A stretch of DNA of 64,000 bases from Trichomonas vaginalis G3. Taxonomy: Eukaryota; Parabasalia; Trichomonadida; Trichomonadidae. This document shows, one piece after another, positions 44,521 to 56,103 of the stretch (position 1 is its first letter; each line of letters opens with the position of its first letter). A program made the position numbers and the translations under genes. The DNA lies in the NCBI RefSeq assembly GCF_026262505.1, contig NC_067204.1:14092522-14156521 (forward strand), written 5' to 3'. The notes under the pieces are model-generated. The model ran no database searches and had not been told where the DNA came from. It worked only from the letters and a program-made list of their open reading frames with translations.

Positions 44521-45094
44521 AATTTCAATGATATTATTTTTATTTTTTGAATATTGGTATTTTCAATTTATTCTGTTTAAAAATATTATTTTCCAACCTT
44601 TGTTAAATATATTAGTAAACATTATATATGATAAAGAAATTATAATTAAATTATATTAGCAAACGTTAGAAAGTATTAGATAATTAGAGTGCTGTTGTAT
44701 ACTGATTGTCGTTTTTCTTGCAATCAAAAACGCTACTTTCTTCAATAATATTTTCTCCATAAACTCATTTTGCTGTACATATTGATTCGCTGGTTTTTAC
44801 TTGAATTAAAGAATAAATTTTACTATCTCTTGTATAATATTCAATAGCACAACTACATACATGTCAAAATATTCCAAATTCCTCCGTCTACTTCTATTTT
44901 GTGAATATTTCAATGCTTGACAAAATATTCTAAATTTGTAAACTATTCAAAATTGAGAAGCATTATCATTCTTTCAAAAATATTTTAAAATCATTTTTGC
45001 AGCTATTTCGACTGAATTTGAAGCATCATTTGGTGGTAAATTTTTGAACTACGATAGGCTTTGTTTGGCCGAACAGTGATCCCATTACAATTTA
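44521..45094. other. Intergenic region
   Basis: AT-rich with no gene recognised. Confidence 0.4.
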
Positions 45095-48000
45095 ATGACA
45101 ACTTCAGGGCAGCAACCAATAATAAAGAGTATAAATTTTAGTGAATTGAAACCGCTTGAAGTTTTTAAATACCCATATCAAGCTTCTTCAATACTTTGGG
45201 GAGTCAATTCCAGCAATTTTTCTGATTCAATATCACAAATTGCAGATTTAATCAAAACAGAGAAAACACCAATCAAAATGGCGCTATACTTAATTGATAT
45301 CTTCTCAAATATGCGTGTTAAAAATATTGCAATTTATGCACAAATTTACAAAAAACTAATAACTGATTTTTCAATTTCTGTGACACCATCAAATCAAAGA
45401 TTAGAGACATTAATATCTACCGATTTCAAATTTGATGGATCAGAACCTCAACCTAAAAAAATCGAAGAAATTCTCGATGTTTATTCAAAAGAAAATCCAT
45501 TATATTACATCACTTGGGACAAAGTTGACGAACTTAAAAGCAAATTCCCAAACATTGATGTGAATCAAGAATATGATGAAAATTTGACACCTATCGACTG
45601 CGCTTGCAAATTTGGATCAGAATTATGTTTTAATTTCCTCAAGAACATAGGAGCAAAATACACTACAAGTTCCGCTTCATTTGCGATTCAGGGAGGAAAT
45701 CACAATATAATTTCACAAATGATAGAAGAAGGTCAATCTTTTGATACAATGATTAATGTTGCCCTGGATTATCGCAATTTTGAAATTGCTGAATACCTTG
45801 TCACAAATTTCAATCAAATTCCTTCTTCATTACCAGAGCATTTGCATTTCGGAAATTATGGAATTGCTTCTTATTTACTTACTAATGGTGCAGATATTAA
45901 CGAAGTTTATAATATTCTTTTTCATTTAAGTTCAATCATCATTTAATAGAATCTATTTGATTATAATGAATGCGCCGTTACTATAGCAATTAAACAAGAT
46001 TCAATGGATATTCTTAAATACTTATATGAGCATAATGCAGATCTAGATGTCCAACCAATTCAACTTATTTTTATATCTGTTACTGTTTTATGATGTTCAT
46101 TTTATTCTTATGTCTTTATTTGTCTTATATAATCATTTTTCTTTTCAAATATATCATTGCTTTATGAAGTTCTATTTCTTTTCATATACATCATTTGATT
46201 ATACAATAACATTTCCTTTCATATTAATCAACATTTGATGAAATTCATTTTGTTGTTATCTAATTATAGTTAAATTATATTAACTATCTTTTTGTATCAT
46301 TTATTACTTAATTATATTCTCTAACTATTCATATATATCATTGTTATATGAAATTCTTATTCAATAAATATCTATTAATGCTTATTAGCATTTCCTTTTA
46401 CTTTATATCGAATAATTTTTTATGAAATTCGTTTGAATTTTACATTCTTTATTATTTCATTTGATTCACATTCCATTAATGAAATTCCCTTTTTGTTCAC
46501 ATTTATCGTTATCTTAATATATCCTTTTTTAGTTCATATCTATTATTTTTTGATTACGTACTACATGTTTTCATATTCATCCTTTTTCTATGGCCTTCTC
46601 TTGATTTTTATATCTATCATTGTTTTATTACGTCCTCTTTGTTTTTCATATCCTTCGATCCTTTATAAGATTTTCTTTCTCTTCATGTCTATCATTATTT
46701 TTATTGCGTTCTTGTCCTTTTCATATTCAATAATGTTTTATGACATTCATAATTCTGTCAAATCAATCCTTCCTTTTTCTCATTCCATTTATATTCAAAT
46801 TTGTCATTGTTTTATGAAATTAATCATATTATTATGTGTTTCCTCTCAGTTTTGCAATTCTCAAAGATTCAAAAGATTTTGTTGAATACTTAGTTGAGAA
46901 TGGTTCTAATGTTAATGCAATGTTTTTTTATTATCCTTTCATTTCAATCATCCTTTTATAGAATTTTTATTCATTACATATTAATCATTGTTAAATATAG
47001 TTATCATATACTTTTATATCATTCTTTGTTTTATGACATCCGTTTTTCCTTTATATTTTTCATTGCGCAATTGTGTCTTTTTAATAATTATATCTATTTT
47101 TGTTTTGTGAAATTCTTTTTAATATACATGTTTATTACCTACTTATCAAAGAATTTTTATTCTTTTCAAATCTATCATTAATGCATAGCATTCATGTTGT
47201 TTTCATATCAATTACTTTTTTATTACATTCATTTTAACCATCATATTCATTATTATTTTATTTTTACATACATCAAAATTTCATGAAGTTCTTTTTATTC
47301 TAATATTTTCTATTTGCATATGGCATTCTTTTAATTCTTTTATCCTTCATTGACTTATTATATTTTATTTCCATTTATATTCAATATATGCTTATGAAGA
47401 ATGCCCTCTTACATTTGCAATAAAACATGGAAATAGAGACATTGTAGAATGCTTACTTAAACATGGAGCAAAAGTTAATAGGGAGCTTGTTTATTTTCAT
47501 ATTACATCCACCATTCTTTTATAATATCTTCAATCATTTCATATTTTTCATTGTTTTATATAGATCTATTTCTTTTTATATTAGTTATTGCTTTCATAAC
47601 ATTACATTGTTACTCAGATCACCCCATCTTTTATGAAATCATATATCAATTAATGGTATTTATCATTAAACTATGGAATTCTTAGTTATTTCATATCAGT
47701 CCTAATATTATGCTATTTTCTCTCATTTAATATACATCATTATTTTAAATTGCCCTATTTCAATTCAAATTTTTTATTCTTTTTTGGTATTCATTTTCCT
47801 TTCCTTTTTATCTTTGATTTATGGCATTCTTATGTATTTCATGTTTCTTTTATTTTCATGATGTTCTATATTCTTCCATATCTTTCAATGGTTTTTGCAA
47901 TTACCTTTCCTTTTATGTCTTTTAATTAATTATTATATTCTTTATTTGACTCATATCTATATATATTTAATTTCATTCTATGTATCTTAATGTTTATCAA

Positions 48001-48474
48001 TTATTAAGAGAATTCGGTATCTGTTTATATTCTTTGTTATTTTTAATCAGTTCAAATAATATTAAAGAAACTCCTCTCACTTGTGCAATCAGAGAAAATT
48101 CACTAGATATTGTTCAACTCTTAGTTGAATATGGAGCCGATGTCAATCATGAGATTTTTCGTTTTCATTTAATGTCTAACATTATTAAATGACACTCTCG
48201 TTCCTTTAATATCTCTTATTGAATTATCTTATTCTCTTTTTACAAATATCTATCATTATTCTATTATGTTCCGAATATTTTAAAATCTATCTTTGTTTTT
48301 TGAAATTATAATTCCTTTCATATCAAGCATTGCTTCACGTAATTCTTTTGCTAATTATCAAACAATTTCATTATTAACGAATGCCCACTCCAATTAGCTC
48401 AAAATAAAGGATTTTTGAATATTGTAGACTTCTTGAATGAATGTGGTGCACATGATTCTAATTCATATGACTAA
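45095..48474 (+). pseudogene. Ankyrin-repeat gene 3, repeats separated by satellite spacers
   Basis: Starts at the ATG at 45095 with a DUF3447-type region (to about residue 190) and ankyrin repeats up to LLTNGADINE near 45905. After that each further ankyrin repeat is an island of roughly 75-100 bp: 45961-46055 (NECAVTIAIKQ), 46846-46922, 47391-47484 (EECPLTFAIKHG), 48053-48151 (KETPLTCAIREN) and 48379-48474 (NECPLQLAQNKG, ending in a natural stop). The islands are separated by 60 to 790 bp of pyrimidine-rich repeat with stops. All spacers enter at the same phase of the repeat, just after the GA-x-VN turn. Either the array decayed after spacer expansion, or the spacers are removed from RNA; standard trichomonad intron motifs were not seen. 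Confidence 0.7.
45915..48378. repeat. Degenerate pyrimidine-rich satellite within ankyrin gene 3
   Basis: Irregular repeats of about 45-60 bp approximating TTTTCATATCTATCATTG followed by TTTTATGAAATTC. They recur dozens of times, strongly T/C-rich on the plus strand. Frames inside it translate to F/I/Y-rich strings and are not credible genes. Each spacer begins with similar sequence (TTTTCATTTAA-like) directly after an ankyrin island. Confidence 0.75.
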
Positions 48475-48582
48475 CTTTTATCATTTTATTTCATTAACAG
48501 AAACATAAAAACTTTAATTTTATATAAAAAAACATCTTTATTTAATATATTTATAACATACATAATATAAAAAACATATTTA

Positions 48583-49812
48583 TCATACATTCTGTGCAAC
48601 TTGAGCCAAAGCTAAAACAAATTTAATTCGTCTGATATTTCTCTTCTTATTCTTATTTCTGTTATCAACTTCACAATCTGGATTTATTTCTTTTGGTGTA
48701 ACAAATGGAGTAATAAATGGTGTAATATTTGGCGTTTCTTTAGCAGTAATTATTGGTGTATTAAAAGGTGTTTCTTTTGCAGTTATTATTGGTGTATTAA
48801 AAGGTGTTTGTTCGTTTGTTATTTGTGCAGTGTTGAAAGGAGTTGAAAAAGCTGTTGAATGAGGAGTCATGTAAGCAGTGTTAAATGGAGTCATAGCAGC
48901 TGTTAATGGTTCTCCTGGTTGATATGGTGCACCAGATAAAGCGTTTTGTGCGCAATTACATTCATGATTTGGATCTCCTATTGGATTTTCCATTGCAAAT
49001 GGTTGGTTGGGTAATCCATATCCTTTAGTATAACAATTAGATCCTAAAGTTACTTTACTTTTATCATTTGAAGAAAAATCTGTAAATTGAGAATTTGTAA
49101 CTGAGACTGTAGAAGAATCAACGTAGATATCAATTGCATTGCTTGCAAATCCGCATTCTGTTAACGAAATAGATGATTGAAGGGCGTAAATACCTTTTCC
49201 CAAATTGTTGTAAAATAAGAAGTGGTCTAATGTCTTTCCATTGAGATTTTCAACGAAGGCAGCACCGGACGTTGCCTTTGTAGTATCAACACAATAACAA
49301 TAGTGAAAAACGCCTGATTCTAAACTGACAATATTCAACATTTCGGTTGATACGCGATTTGCTGAAATGTTTATGTTATTTATCTCACATCTTCTTGCAT
49401 CAACACCAAAGTCACCATTGGTTACGCCAGTCATTGAAACTGCACTTAATTTTGTAATTTCTTTTGGATCACTGGAAACACGCACTAGGCAACCATTGGT
49501 TGAAGCAAATGAGAAACTATCACGGAAGCAAAAATGAGTGAGCTCGATTCTTTTTGCATAATCGACAAGAATTACGCCTTGGTTGTTTGTTTGGCAGTTT
49601 AACATTGTACAACGTTCCATTTTTAACTGGATTTCTCCGTTCGTATGTATAATACTATTTGAAGTGGTCTGGTAGATATTTTTAAAAGTGACATAAGTAA
49701 ATTGATAATTATCCTCGGAAGCCTCATATCCTATTCCTTTGAGGTCAGTAATGATTTTATCATTTTCTGGAATATCCCTGCTTAATCGAAGAAAGCATAG
49801 AAGGCTATTCAT
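48583..49812 (-). CDS. Right-handed beta-helix surface-type protein
   Basis: A 409-residue protein. Residues 30-250 read as short irregular beta-strand repeats with asparagine and serine turns (KMERCTMLNCQTNNQG, ALQSSISLTECGFASN, VSVTNSQF), the pattern of Pmp-like beta-helix proteins that are numerous in trichomonads. Residues 300-375 are a threonine/proline tract with TPFNT, TAFST and ITAKETPFNTPI repeats, probably a stalk. The C-terminus is basic (NRNKNKKRNIRRIK), then weakly hydrophobic (FVLALAQVAQ). No convincing signal peptide or full membrane anchor is seen, both usual in surface relatives, so the gene may be truncated at one or both ends. Function as adhesin is only inference. Confidence 0.6.
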   Translation of the reverse strand: MNSLLCFLRLSRDIPENDKIITDLKGIGYEASEDNYQFTYVTFKNIYQTTSNSIIHTNGEIQLKMERCTMLNCQTNNQGVILVDYAKRIELTHFCFRDSFSFASTNGCLVRVSSDPKEITKLSAVSMTGVTNGDFGVDARRCEINNINISANRVSTEMLNIVSLESGVFHYCYCVDTTKATSGAAFVENLNGKTLDHFLFYNNLGKGIYALQSSISLTECGFASNAIDIYVDSSTVSVTNSQFTDFSSNDKSKVTLGSNCYTKGYGLPNQPFAMENPIGDPNHECNCAQNALSGAPYQPGEPLTAAMTPFNTAYMTPHSTAFSTPFNTAQITNEQTPFNTPIITAKETPFNTPIITAKETPNITPFITPFVTPKEINPDCEVDNRNKNKKRNIRRIKFVLALAQVAQNV

Positions 49813-50536
49813 AATTAAAATTTATTCCAAATTCAAAAAACACATACAATTGTTTGAAATCATTGAAAATAATTGGCTGAAAATTTTGAAAGTCCTACCG
49901 TATAAAGAAAAATTATTATTCATATTGCTCTCTGGATTAAAATTAGGATTTTATTTTCAATTGACCTCGATGATAATAATCAATTCAATTTTTCTTTTGA
50001 TAACAAAATTCAAGTTATAGACCGGATTATTGCTTTTGAACAATAAATTTTCCTTAAAAACAATATAAAATATCTTATTTAACAATGATTATCTATAAAA
50101 TATTGGGTTTTAATTTTAATTTAAAAATTAAATTTGAAAATATAAAGAATTGTACAAATCTCTTTCAAAAGAATTGAATTCTGACTATGAAAAAAAGAGT
50201 TGGATTGGATCTATTCAATCATTTGATCCCCTAATTGATTGAAATTTCAATGATATGATGTGTATATATTTGGCAATTTGATTTCCATCTCATATCGAGT
50301 TGTAATAACAGGGACAAATATTTATGGCTCATAAAGTGAATTATGCATACATCAAATCAATTCAAATTAATTAAAAATAGTTAAATTGTGGCAGTATTTC
50401 ATGAGAAATAATATATTATCTTGTATATCAACAGTATCTCTAATTAATATGCATATACACATAATCAAGAAATATCATTATTATTTTTTCATTGATTAAA
50501 TGAACGATAAATGTGATTTTTGACAAAATTTAGCAT
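49813..50536. other. Intergenic region
   Basis: Divergent spacer between the beta-helix gene and the exonuclease gene. A 93-codon hydrophobic frame (49739-50020) overlaps the neighbour's start and is judged accidental. Confidence 0.35.
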
Positions 50537-52087
50537 ATGGATCTAATTCTTTTATTCTTGAACTTCATTTCAATGGAATGTGAAAAGGATGCATTATCAT
50601 ATTTTGATATTTTTCCAAATGCAACTTTAAACATTACAGCTGATGATCACGATAAGATGGAAGAGCCAATAAATCCAAAATTTATTCAAGATACTGTTAA
50701 ATCAATTTACGACCTTGCACTTCCACCAAAGTACTTAACTTTGGAACATCATGCATTATGCAAAAACGTAGTTGTCGTATTTTTTGAAGGATTGGATACA
50801 AAAAGATACGAAGAATACAAAAATCTACTTCCAAATTTCGTTAATATTAGCAAAAATAACTTTCCAATTAATATACAAGCACTAGAAAAGGATGGATTTG
50901 TTATTCCTGGTACTCTTACAACGCTTGGCTATCAAAAACCAAAACGAATTAAGAAAAAGTTCAAAAATATTGAAGAAATGATATTAAAACCAGAAGAATT
51001 GCTTAACAATGGATATCCTATCCATGTTGGCAAGATGAAAATACCTAAAAAACCAAAATGTTCGATATATAATTTATCAATACTATCAGATAAAGAATTA
51101 GAAGCATATTCAGAGCTTCCAGAAGAAAAGAATCCCAATACTAGAGATATCATTTCAATAGATTGTGAAATGGTTTATACAAAGAAAGGTGGCGAAGTTG
51201 CACGACTTTCTGTTACAGATAAATCAGGAAATGTTGTCATGGACCAACTGTTTAAGCCTACAGAAGAAGTTATTGATTACAAAACCCAATTTTCTGGACT
51301 TACAGAAGAAAAATTATCAAATGTTACTGCAACACCCGACGAAGCCGTCAAATATCTATCCCAAGTTGCATCTAAAAGCACAATCATTGTAGGACACTCA
51401 TTAGAAAACGATTTCAGAGCTCTTAAACTGATACATCTAAAATGTGTTGATACTTCGGTGATTTATCCAAATGATGCAAACCCAAACAAGAAGCCATCAT
51501 TGATATCCATCTATAAGAAGTACATTAACAAGCCTTTCCGCAATTCTAATGATAATGGACATGATTCAATTGAAGATGCATCAGCAGCGATGGAACTCGT
51601 GAAATTAGCAACGAGAGAAGCTGTTTCTTCAGTCCAGGAGAAACCAAGGACTCCAGATTTCTTATCGGAAATGTTGATTTCGCATGAAAAACTCTGTTTC
51701 ATCGAAAGAAAACAAAAAGTTGAATTCGAGGCAGATTTTACGATAAAAGTGACAGAAAACGATCAAGAAACATATGAAAAATTGATTGAAAGCATACCAG
51801 AGAATGACCTGATATTCTGTCATTTCGAAGGAATGAACAATATCAATTTCAAGAATGAGCCAAAACAATGTGAAAAATATGATTTGTATTTGAAAGGAAT
51901 TTTGGAGAATTTACTTCCAAATTCTATGTTGATTGTATACTGTCCGAATGGAAATTTCGCAAGAATTGCACCTCCGCCTGATACATCAATGCCTCCCGGA
52001 ATTGATGTCCATAGAAGAGACGAATTTAACGAAATCAGAAACGGTCTCTGTTGGATATACTGTTCTGAGACAAAACATGATATTTGA
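50537..52087 (+). CDS. REX1-like 3'-5' RNA exonuclease (DEDDh)
   Basis: A 516-residue exonuclease of the REXO1/Rex1 group, which trims 3' ends of 5S rRNA, tRNAs and other small RNAs in the nucleus. Catalytic residues are visible: SIDCEMV (D209, E211), GHSLENDFRAL (Asp near 291) and HDSIEDA (H342, D347). QFSGLTEEKLSNV lies between, as in the family. The N-terminal 200 residues include the family's KxGYPIHVGKMK-like segment (NNGYPIHVGKMKIP). The C-terminal 140 residues after PDFLSEM are less conserved. The start is the ATG at 50537; a second Met lies 12 codons on (MECEKD), and the hydrophobic stretch before it makes that second start plausible. Confidence 0.87.
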   Translation: MDLILLFLNFISMECEKDALSYFDIFPNATLNITADDHDKMEEPINPKFIQDTVKSIYDLALPPKYLTLEHHALCKNVVVVFFEGLDTKRYEEYKNLLPNFVNISKNNFPINIQALEKDGFVIPGTLTTLGYQKPKRIKKKFKNIEEMILKPEELLNNGYPIHVGKMKIPKKPKCSIYNLSILSDKELEAYSELPEEKNPNTRDIISIDCEMVYTKKGGEVARLSVTDKSGNVVMDQLFKPTEEVIDYKTQFSGLTEEKLSNVTATPDEAVKYLSQVASKSTIIVGHSLENDFRALKLIHLKCVDTSVIYPNDANPNKKPSLISIYKKYINKPFRNSNDNGHDSIEDASAAMELVKLATREAVSSVQEKPRTPDFLSEMLISHEKLCFIERKQKVEFEADFTIKVTENDQETYEKLIESIPENDLIFCHFEGMNNINFKNEPKQCEKYDLYLKGILENLLPNSMLIVYCPNGNFARIAPPPDTSMPPGIDVHRRDEFNEIRNGLCWIYCSETKHDI

Positions 52088-52683
52088 TTTGTTTTTTATA
52101 TGAATAAATAGAGTTTTTTATTGTATTATATGGTTAAGCTATTTCGTATTTTACCTACAACAGTGCATTACTCAGTTAATACTTGTAAATATCTGATCAA
52201 AAAATTTGATATTTTATGCACAATATCATAGAATTCAGTTATAATTTTCATGGATAACATATATTCATATGATGTATTATATCTGTCAGTTTTTATGATG
52301 ATAAACAAGTAATTTATTCATTTTTTAAGAATGACCCTCAACTCAGTCAGTTTCTTGAGATTTATATGGATATGTCTAAGTGAGTTTCTATAGTCAAAAG
52401 TAGAATATGCATAACTTAAACATCCAAAAATTAACATATAAAGATATTAAAAATAATATAGAATACTATTAGTTTTTGCAAGATTTAGACATATTAAAGT
52501 ATGTTTTACGTCTCAATTTCATTTCATTCCAAAATTATTTTTGAAATTTTGTTAGTATGGATTCGAAATTATAATATTTATTTGTTTTAGTTTATTTTTA
52601 TTCTATATCTATAATTTTTTATTGATGCCAAAATCAAAGAGACAAAATTTTTTTTCTGAAGGGGCCATAGATATAAAGATTTA
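52088..52683. other. Intergenic region
   Basis: AT-rich, no gene recognised. Confidence 0.4.
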
Positions 52684-55600
52684 ATGCAGGATACAAAGAA
52701 CTTCGATGAGATCATTAGTTATATCAATATGAGTATTAATGGAACCAATGAACAAATCGAGGAATCTACAAAATACATGCTTGAACTGCAGAAAAATCCC
52801 GAAAATGTTTTCATTCTCTTTCAAATACTTCAGAAAACAGAAAATCTACAGATAAAAGAACAAACAGCCATCTTTATTAGACAAATGATAGCCAAAACAG
52901 AGTTATACGGTGAAGATGCAAGTCCTGTATATCCAGAGCAGCTCAAGCTTCTATTTTTCGAAACAATTCAAATGCCCACACTTGGAAAAACACTCAGACA
53001 AGTACTTTTTGGTGCAAATGACGTTCTTCTTCAAGGACCAGATGTATGGAACGAATATATCGAATATGTTTTACAATTGATAGGCTCAGACGATACAATT
53101 TTACTCGGATTTGAAATTTTCTCAGAAATTACAACATTTATCGCTGAAGAAATTAATAATGAACAATTTCCAAATTTAATCCCTCGAATTGAGCCATGCC
53201 TTGAATCAAACGATTCCAAATACAGAATAGCTGCTATGCATCTCTTAGATTCATACGCAGAAAACGTAGATCCCGAATTATTTGATTCAAAACCAGATTT
53301 CGCAGAAAAATTAGTAATTGCTGCCAAGAAATCAGTTACAGCATACGAGAATGAAGCAGAAGCTATGACAATATTCACTTTACTTCAGCATTTAATAGAA
53401 ATTCAAATTCCGCTCTTCCAAACCTTACAATCACAGATTTGTGTCTCCACACTCGAAATAGCCGCTGAAAAGGAAATTTCCCCGGAGCTCCGCGCCTGTA
53501 CAAATCCAATTCTCATCATTGCTCCAAAATTTTTCACAGAAGAAGACGTAGAAACACTAGTTCCGCTTACATTGCACACGTCTCTTGACCTATGTGTCGA
53601 ATTGGTCCAGAGCGGATGCGATGTCAGCTTTCTAGAGTCAATTTTTGATTCAATAATCTCATTAGGCTACGAAACAGAGGAAGTAATCAATACTTTGATC
53701 GCCAGTTGCCAGACCGCGATCAAAGATAGCGATATCAACCAGTTGTATGTATTAATTACCGCTCTTACCGGTTGTATTGCGAATGGCCAAGAAGATTTAG
53801 CGGCACACGCACAGGAAATCTTCGAAATAATCACTACATGTATCGACGATGGTGATTTGTTCGACCTTTGCTGCGTATTTATAAGCGAAGCTGCTACAGA
53901 AAGTCCAGATATCGTTGCTGAGTTCTTTGAAGACTACGTAGACGCAATTTCCCAGTTGGTTCCTGCTGGCCGTTCTGTAGAAACCCTCGATAGACTGCTT
54001 TATGGCTCGCCAATTGTTTATTCAGATCTTGAAAACTTATTATCGTTCATTATCAACTTATTTGTACCAGAAAACGCAGAAATATTCTCAAGTATCATGT
54101 CCTGCTTCACATCTGCTATCTCAAAGGTCAAATCTAACCCAGATCTCTACGATTCTTTAATGCCAGTCCTCGACCAGTATTTGCAAGTTGAAGATGAAGA
54201 ATTGAGAGGCAAAATATTCGAGTGCTTCTCTTATCTCGTCCGTATTGCCCCTGCAAAGGCTGCTCAGCAGGCCGAACAATTGTTGGCGGTTTTGACAAAA
54301 TCTTTCTCAGACTCAAATTATGTTTTGAACGAATATATTGCTATTTGCATTGACTCATTAGCAAAGAATATTCCTGATAGCTTACAATCCCATGTTTCTT
54401 CTTTAACAGAGAGTTTTGAACGAATTTTGGAAGTTCCACTGCCAAAATCCATCGAAGCCGAAGCACGTAAGCAGAAAATTAAAGATGAAGAGCTCGAGGA
54501 AGAAGCCAATGATGAAGAAAACCAAGAAGACGAAGATGACGAAGATGACGAAAATGATGAGGAAGATCCAAGAGTTAGGATGGCTTCTAAGGTTCTCACA
54601 GCATATGCAAGTATCATGAATGAGTTCTATAACGATCTTAGTGATACTGTACCGAAATTTATTGATATTTTGATCAAATTCATCGACGGACCTGCAAAAA
54701 TCCAGTCTTCTGCCTTCAAAGCCTTGTTCTACTGCACAGATTTGCTCACAAATGTTGAAGGTCTCGATCCACAAAAGTTTTTCGAATCAACATTCGAGAA
54801 AATCAAGGATTGTGGTGATTTCAACATAATTTCCGAGGCATTCTGGGCATTGGGAGGCTTATTCATTAGTTTTGGCCAGAAAATGACCGAAGAAAACCTC
54901 AATCAATCAATTGAAGTATTTTCAGGGGTTTTATCCGGCCAAATTAACCCTAAAATTGAAGCGTCACTTTTCTTCGCTTTACGTCAATTAATTTTCTCAA
55001 TTGGCAAAGAGAGATTAGGAATAATACATCAGCCATTGTTTGACATCTTGACCAAGCGTCTCACCAAGAAGAAGCAGTTGATCCATTACTTCATAATTCA
55101 TACATTATCTGCATTAGTTTTCGCCTTCCCAGAATTACCACTCGAATGCTCAGAATCAATTGCGGCAAATGCAATATCAATGCTCAATACCTCCAAGCAA
55201 TCGCTAACAAAGAATATTGCTTTGAGCGCTTTGAATATGTTAATTTCCGCAAACGTACAGAAGCTTTTCAACAAGTCAGACATTACAGATATAAGGAACA
55301 AGGCCGTTACTATCCTTAACAAGGAGAATGACGATGATATGCTGCAGACAACAGCAAGTACAATTTTATGTACCATAACAAGGGTCCAAAACGGGTCTTT
55401 GAACAACAAGAACATGGAGCAGATCATTAATAGAATGCCCCCGGTCGATGATGATGATATTCCGTTCGCTGCTCACTTCATTTTTTACTTATTCCAGTCA
55501 CAAGGCGAAGAATTCGTTCTCAACAACTTTACTTCAACTGCTGTTAACATCTTCGCCAGTGGTTCTTGGCTTACGAACTTGATTGACGCAGAAACGATGT

Positions 55601-55722
55601 CATTTATCGCAAATATCGTTTCTAGACTGTCTGAAGAGCAGATCGCTGAGATATTAGATGGAAATCAGCACTCTTTTAGACAGGTTCTTAAGAATTTAGC
55701 TTCTTATGCCCAGAAGAATTAG
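52684..55722 (+). CDS. Importin-beta family nuclear transport receptor (importin-4/5, Kap123/Kap121 type)
   Basis: A 1012-residue HEAT-repeat karyopherin. The N-terminus has the importin-beta N-terminal pattern (NEQIEESTKYMLELQKNPEN, then EQTAIFIRQMI), where Ran-GTP binds. Around 20 HEAT repeats follow. A long acidic insertion at about residues 605-628 (EENQEDEDDEDDENDEED) precedes PRVRMASKVL, a layout found in the importin-4/5 group that imports ribosomal proteins and histones. The length is close to the usual 1080. The start is the ATG at 52684, 3 bases after an in-frame TAA. Exportins are less likely given the acidic loop position. Confidence 0.88.
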   Translation: MQDTKNFDEIISYINMSINGTNEQIEESTKYMLELQKNPENVFILFQILQKTENLQIKEQTAIFIRQMIAKTELYGEDASPVYPEQLKLLFFETIQMPTLGKTLRQVLFGANDVLLQGPDVWNEYIEYVLQLIGSDDTILLGFEIFSEITTFIAEEINNEQFPNLIPRIEPCLESNDSKYRIAAMHLLDSYAENVDPELFDSKPDFAEKLVIAAKKSVTAYENEAEAMTIFTLLQHLIEIQIPLFQTLQSQICVSTLEIAAEKEISPELRACTNPILIIAPKFFTEEDVETLVPLTLHTSLDLCVELVQSGCDVSFLESIFDSIISLGYETEEVINTLIASCQTAIKDSDINQLYVLITALTGCIANGQEDLAAHAQEIFEIITTCIDDGDLFDLCCVFISEAATESPDIVAEFFEDYVDAISQLVPAGRSVETLDRLLYGSPIVYSDLENLLSFIINLFVPENAEIFSSIMSCFTSAISKVKSNPDLYDSLMPVLDQYLQVEDEELRGKIFECFSYLVRIAPAKAAQQAEQLLAVLTKSFSDSNYVLNEYIAICIDSLAKNIPDSLQSHVSSLTESFERILEVPLPKSIEAEARKQKIKDEELEEEANDEENQEDEDDEDDENDEEDPRVRMASKVLTAYASIMNEFYNDLSDTVPKFIDILIKFIDGPAKIQSSAFKALFYCTDLLTNVEGLDPQKFFESTFEKIKDCGDFNIISEAFWALGGLFISFGQKMTEENLNQSIEVFSGVLSGQINPKIEASLFFALRQLIFSIGKERLGIIHQPLFDILTKRLTKKKQLIHYFIIHTLSALVFAFPELPLECSESIAANAISMLNTSKQSLTKNIALSALNMLISANVQKLFNKSDITDIRNKAVTILNKENDDDMLQTTASTILCTITRVQNGSLNNKNMEQIINRMPPVDDDDIPFAAHFIFYLFQSQGEEFVLNNFTSTAVNIFASGSWLTNLIDAETMSFIANIVSRLSEEQIAEILDGNQHSFRQVLKNLASYAQKN

Positions 55723-56103
55723 AAAATGTTATATTATTTTTTATTATTATAGAAATAGAATTTATCTCTTTTATTTAAAAATTATTTAATAAACCTCATG
55801 ATGTTTTTCTTTTCATAAACATATCTGAAAAATCAAAATAATATTTTATGAAATCTATGATTAAATGTAGAAATTCTTACAAAATATCATTTTGTGTAAA
55901 AATATATACAATTTCAATCTAATAATAATGTAATATTTCTTTAAGAATTGTCGTTTTAGATTCAGATTTTTTAAAATTCATATATATTCAAGCAAATAAG
56001 CAATAAATTTGATGATTTGTTTGGTACTTAAGTGTTGTTTTGATAGGTAATGAAATTAAATTTTTTAAATAATTATTAAAACAAAAATATAAATACATAC
56101 ATT
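55723..56103. other. Intergenic region
   Basis: Convergent 3' spacer between importin and kinesin genes; AT-rich, nothing seen. Confidence 0.4.

Noticed and set aside
46047-47181. Three F/I/Y-rich frames (63, 150 and 95 codons)
   Set aside because: They are translations of the pyrimidine-rich satellite, not membrane proteins.
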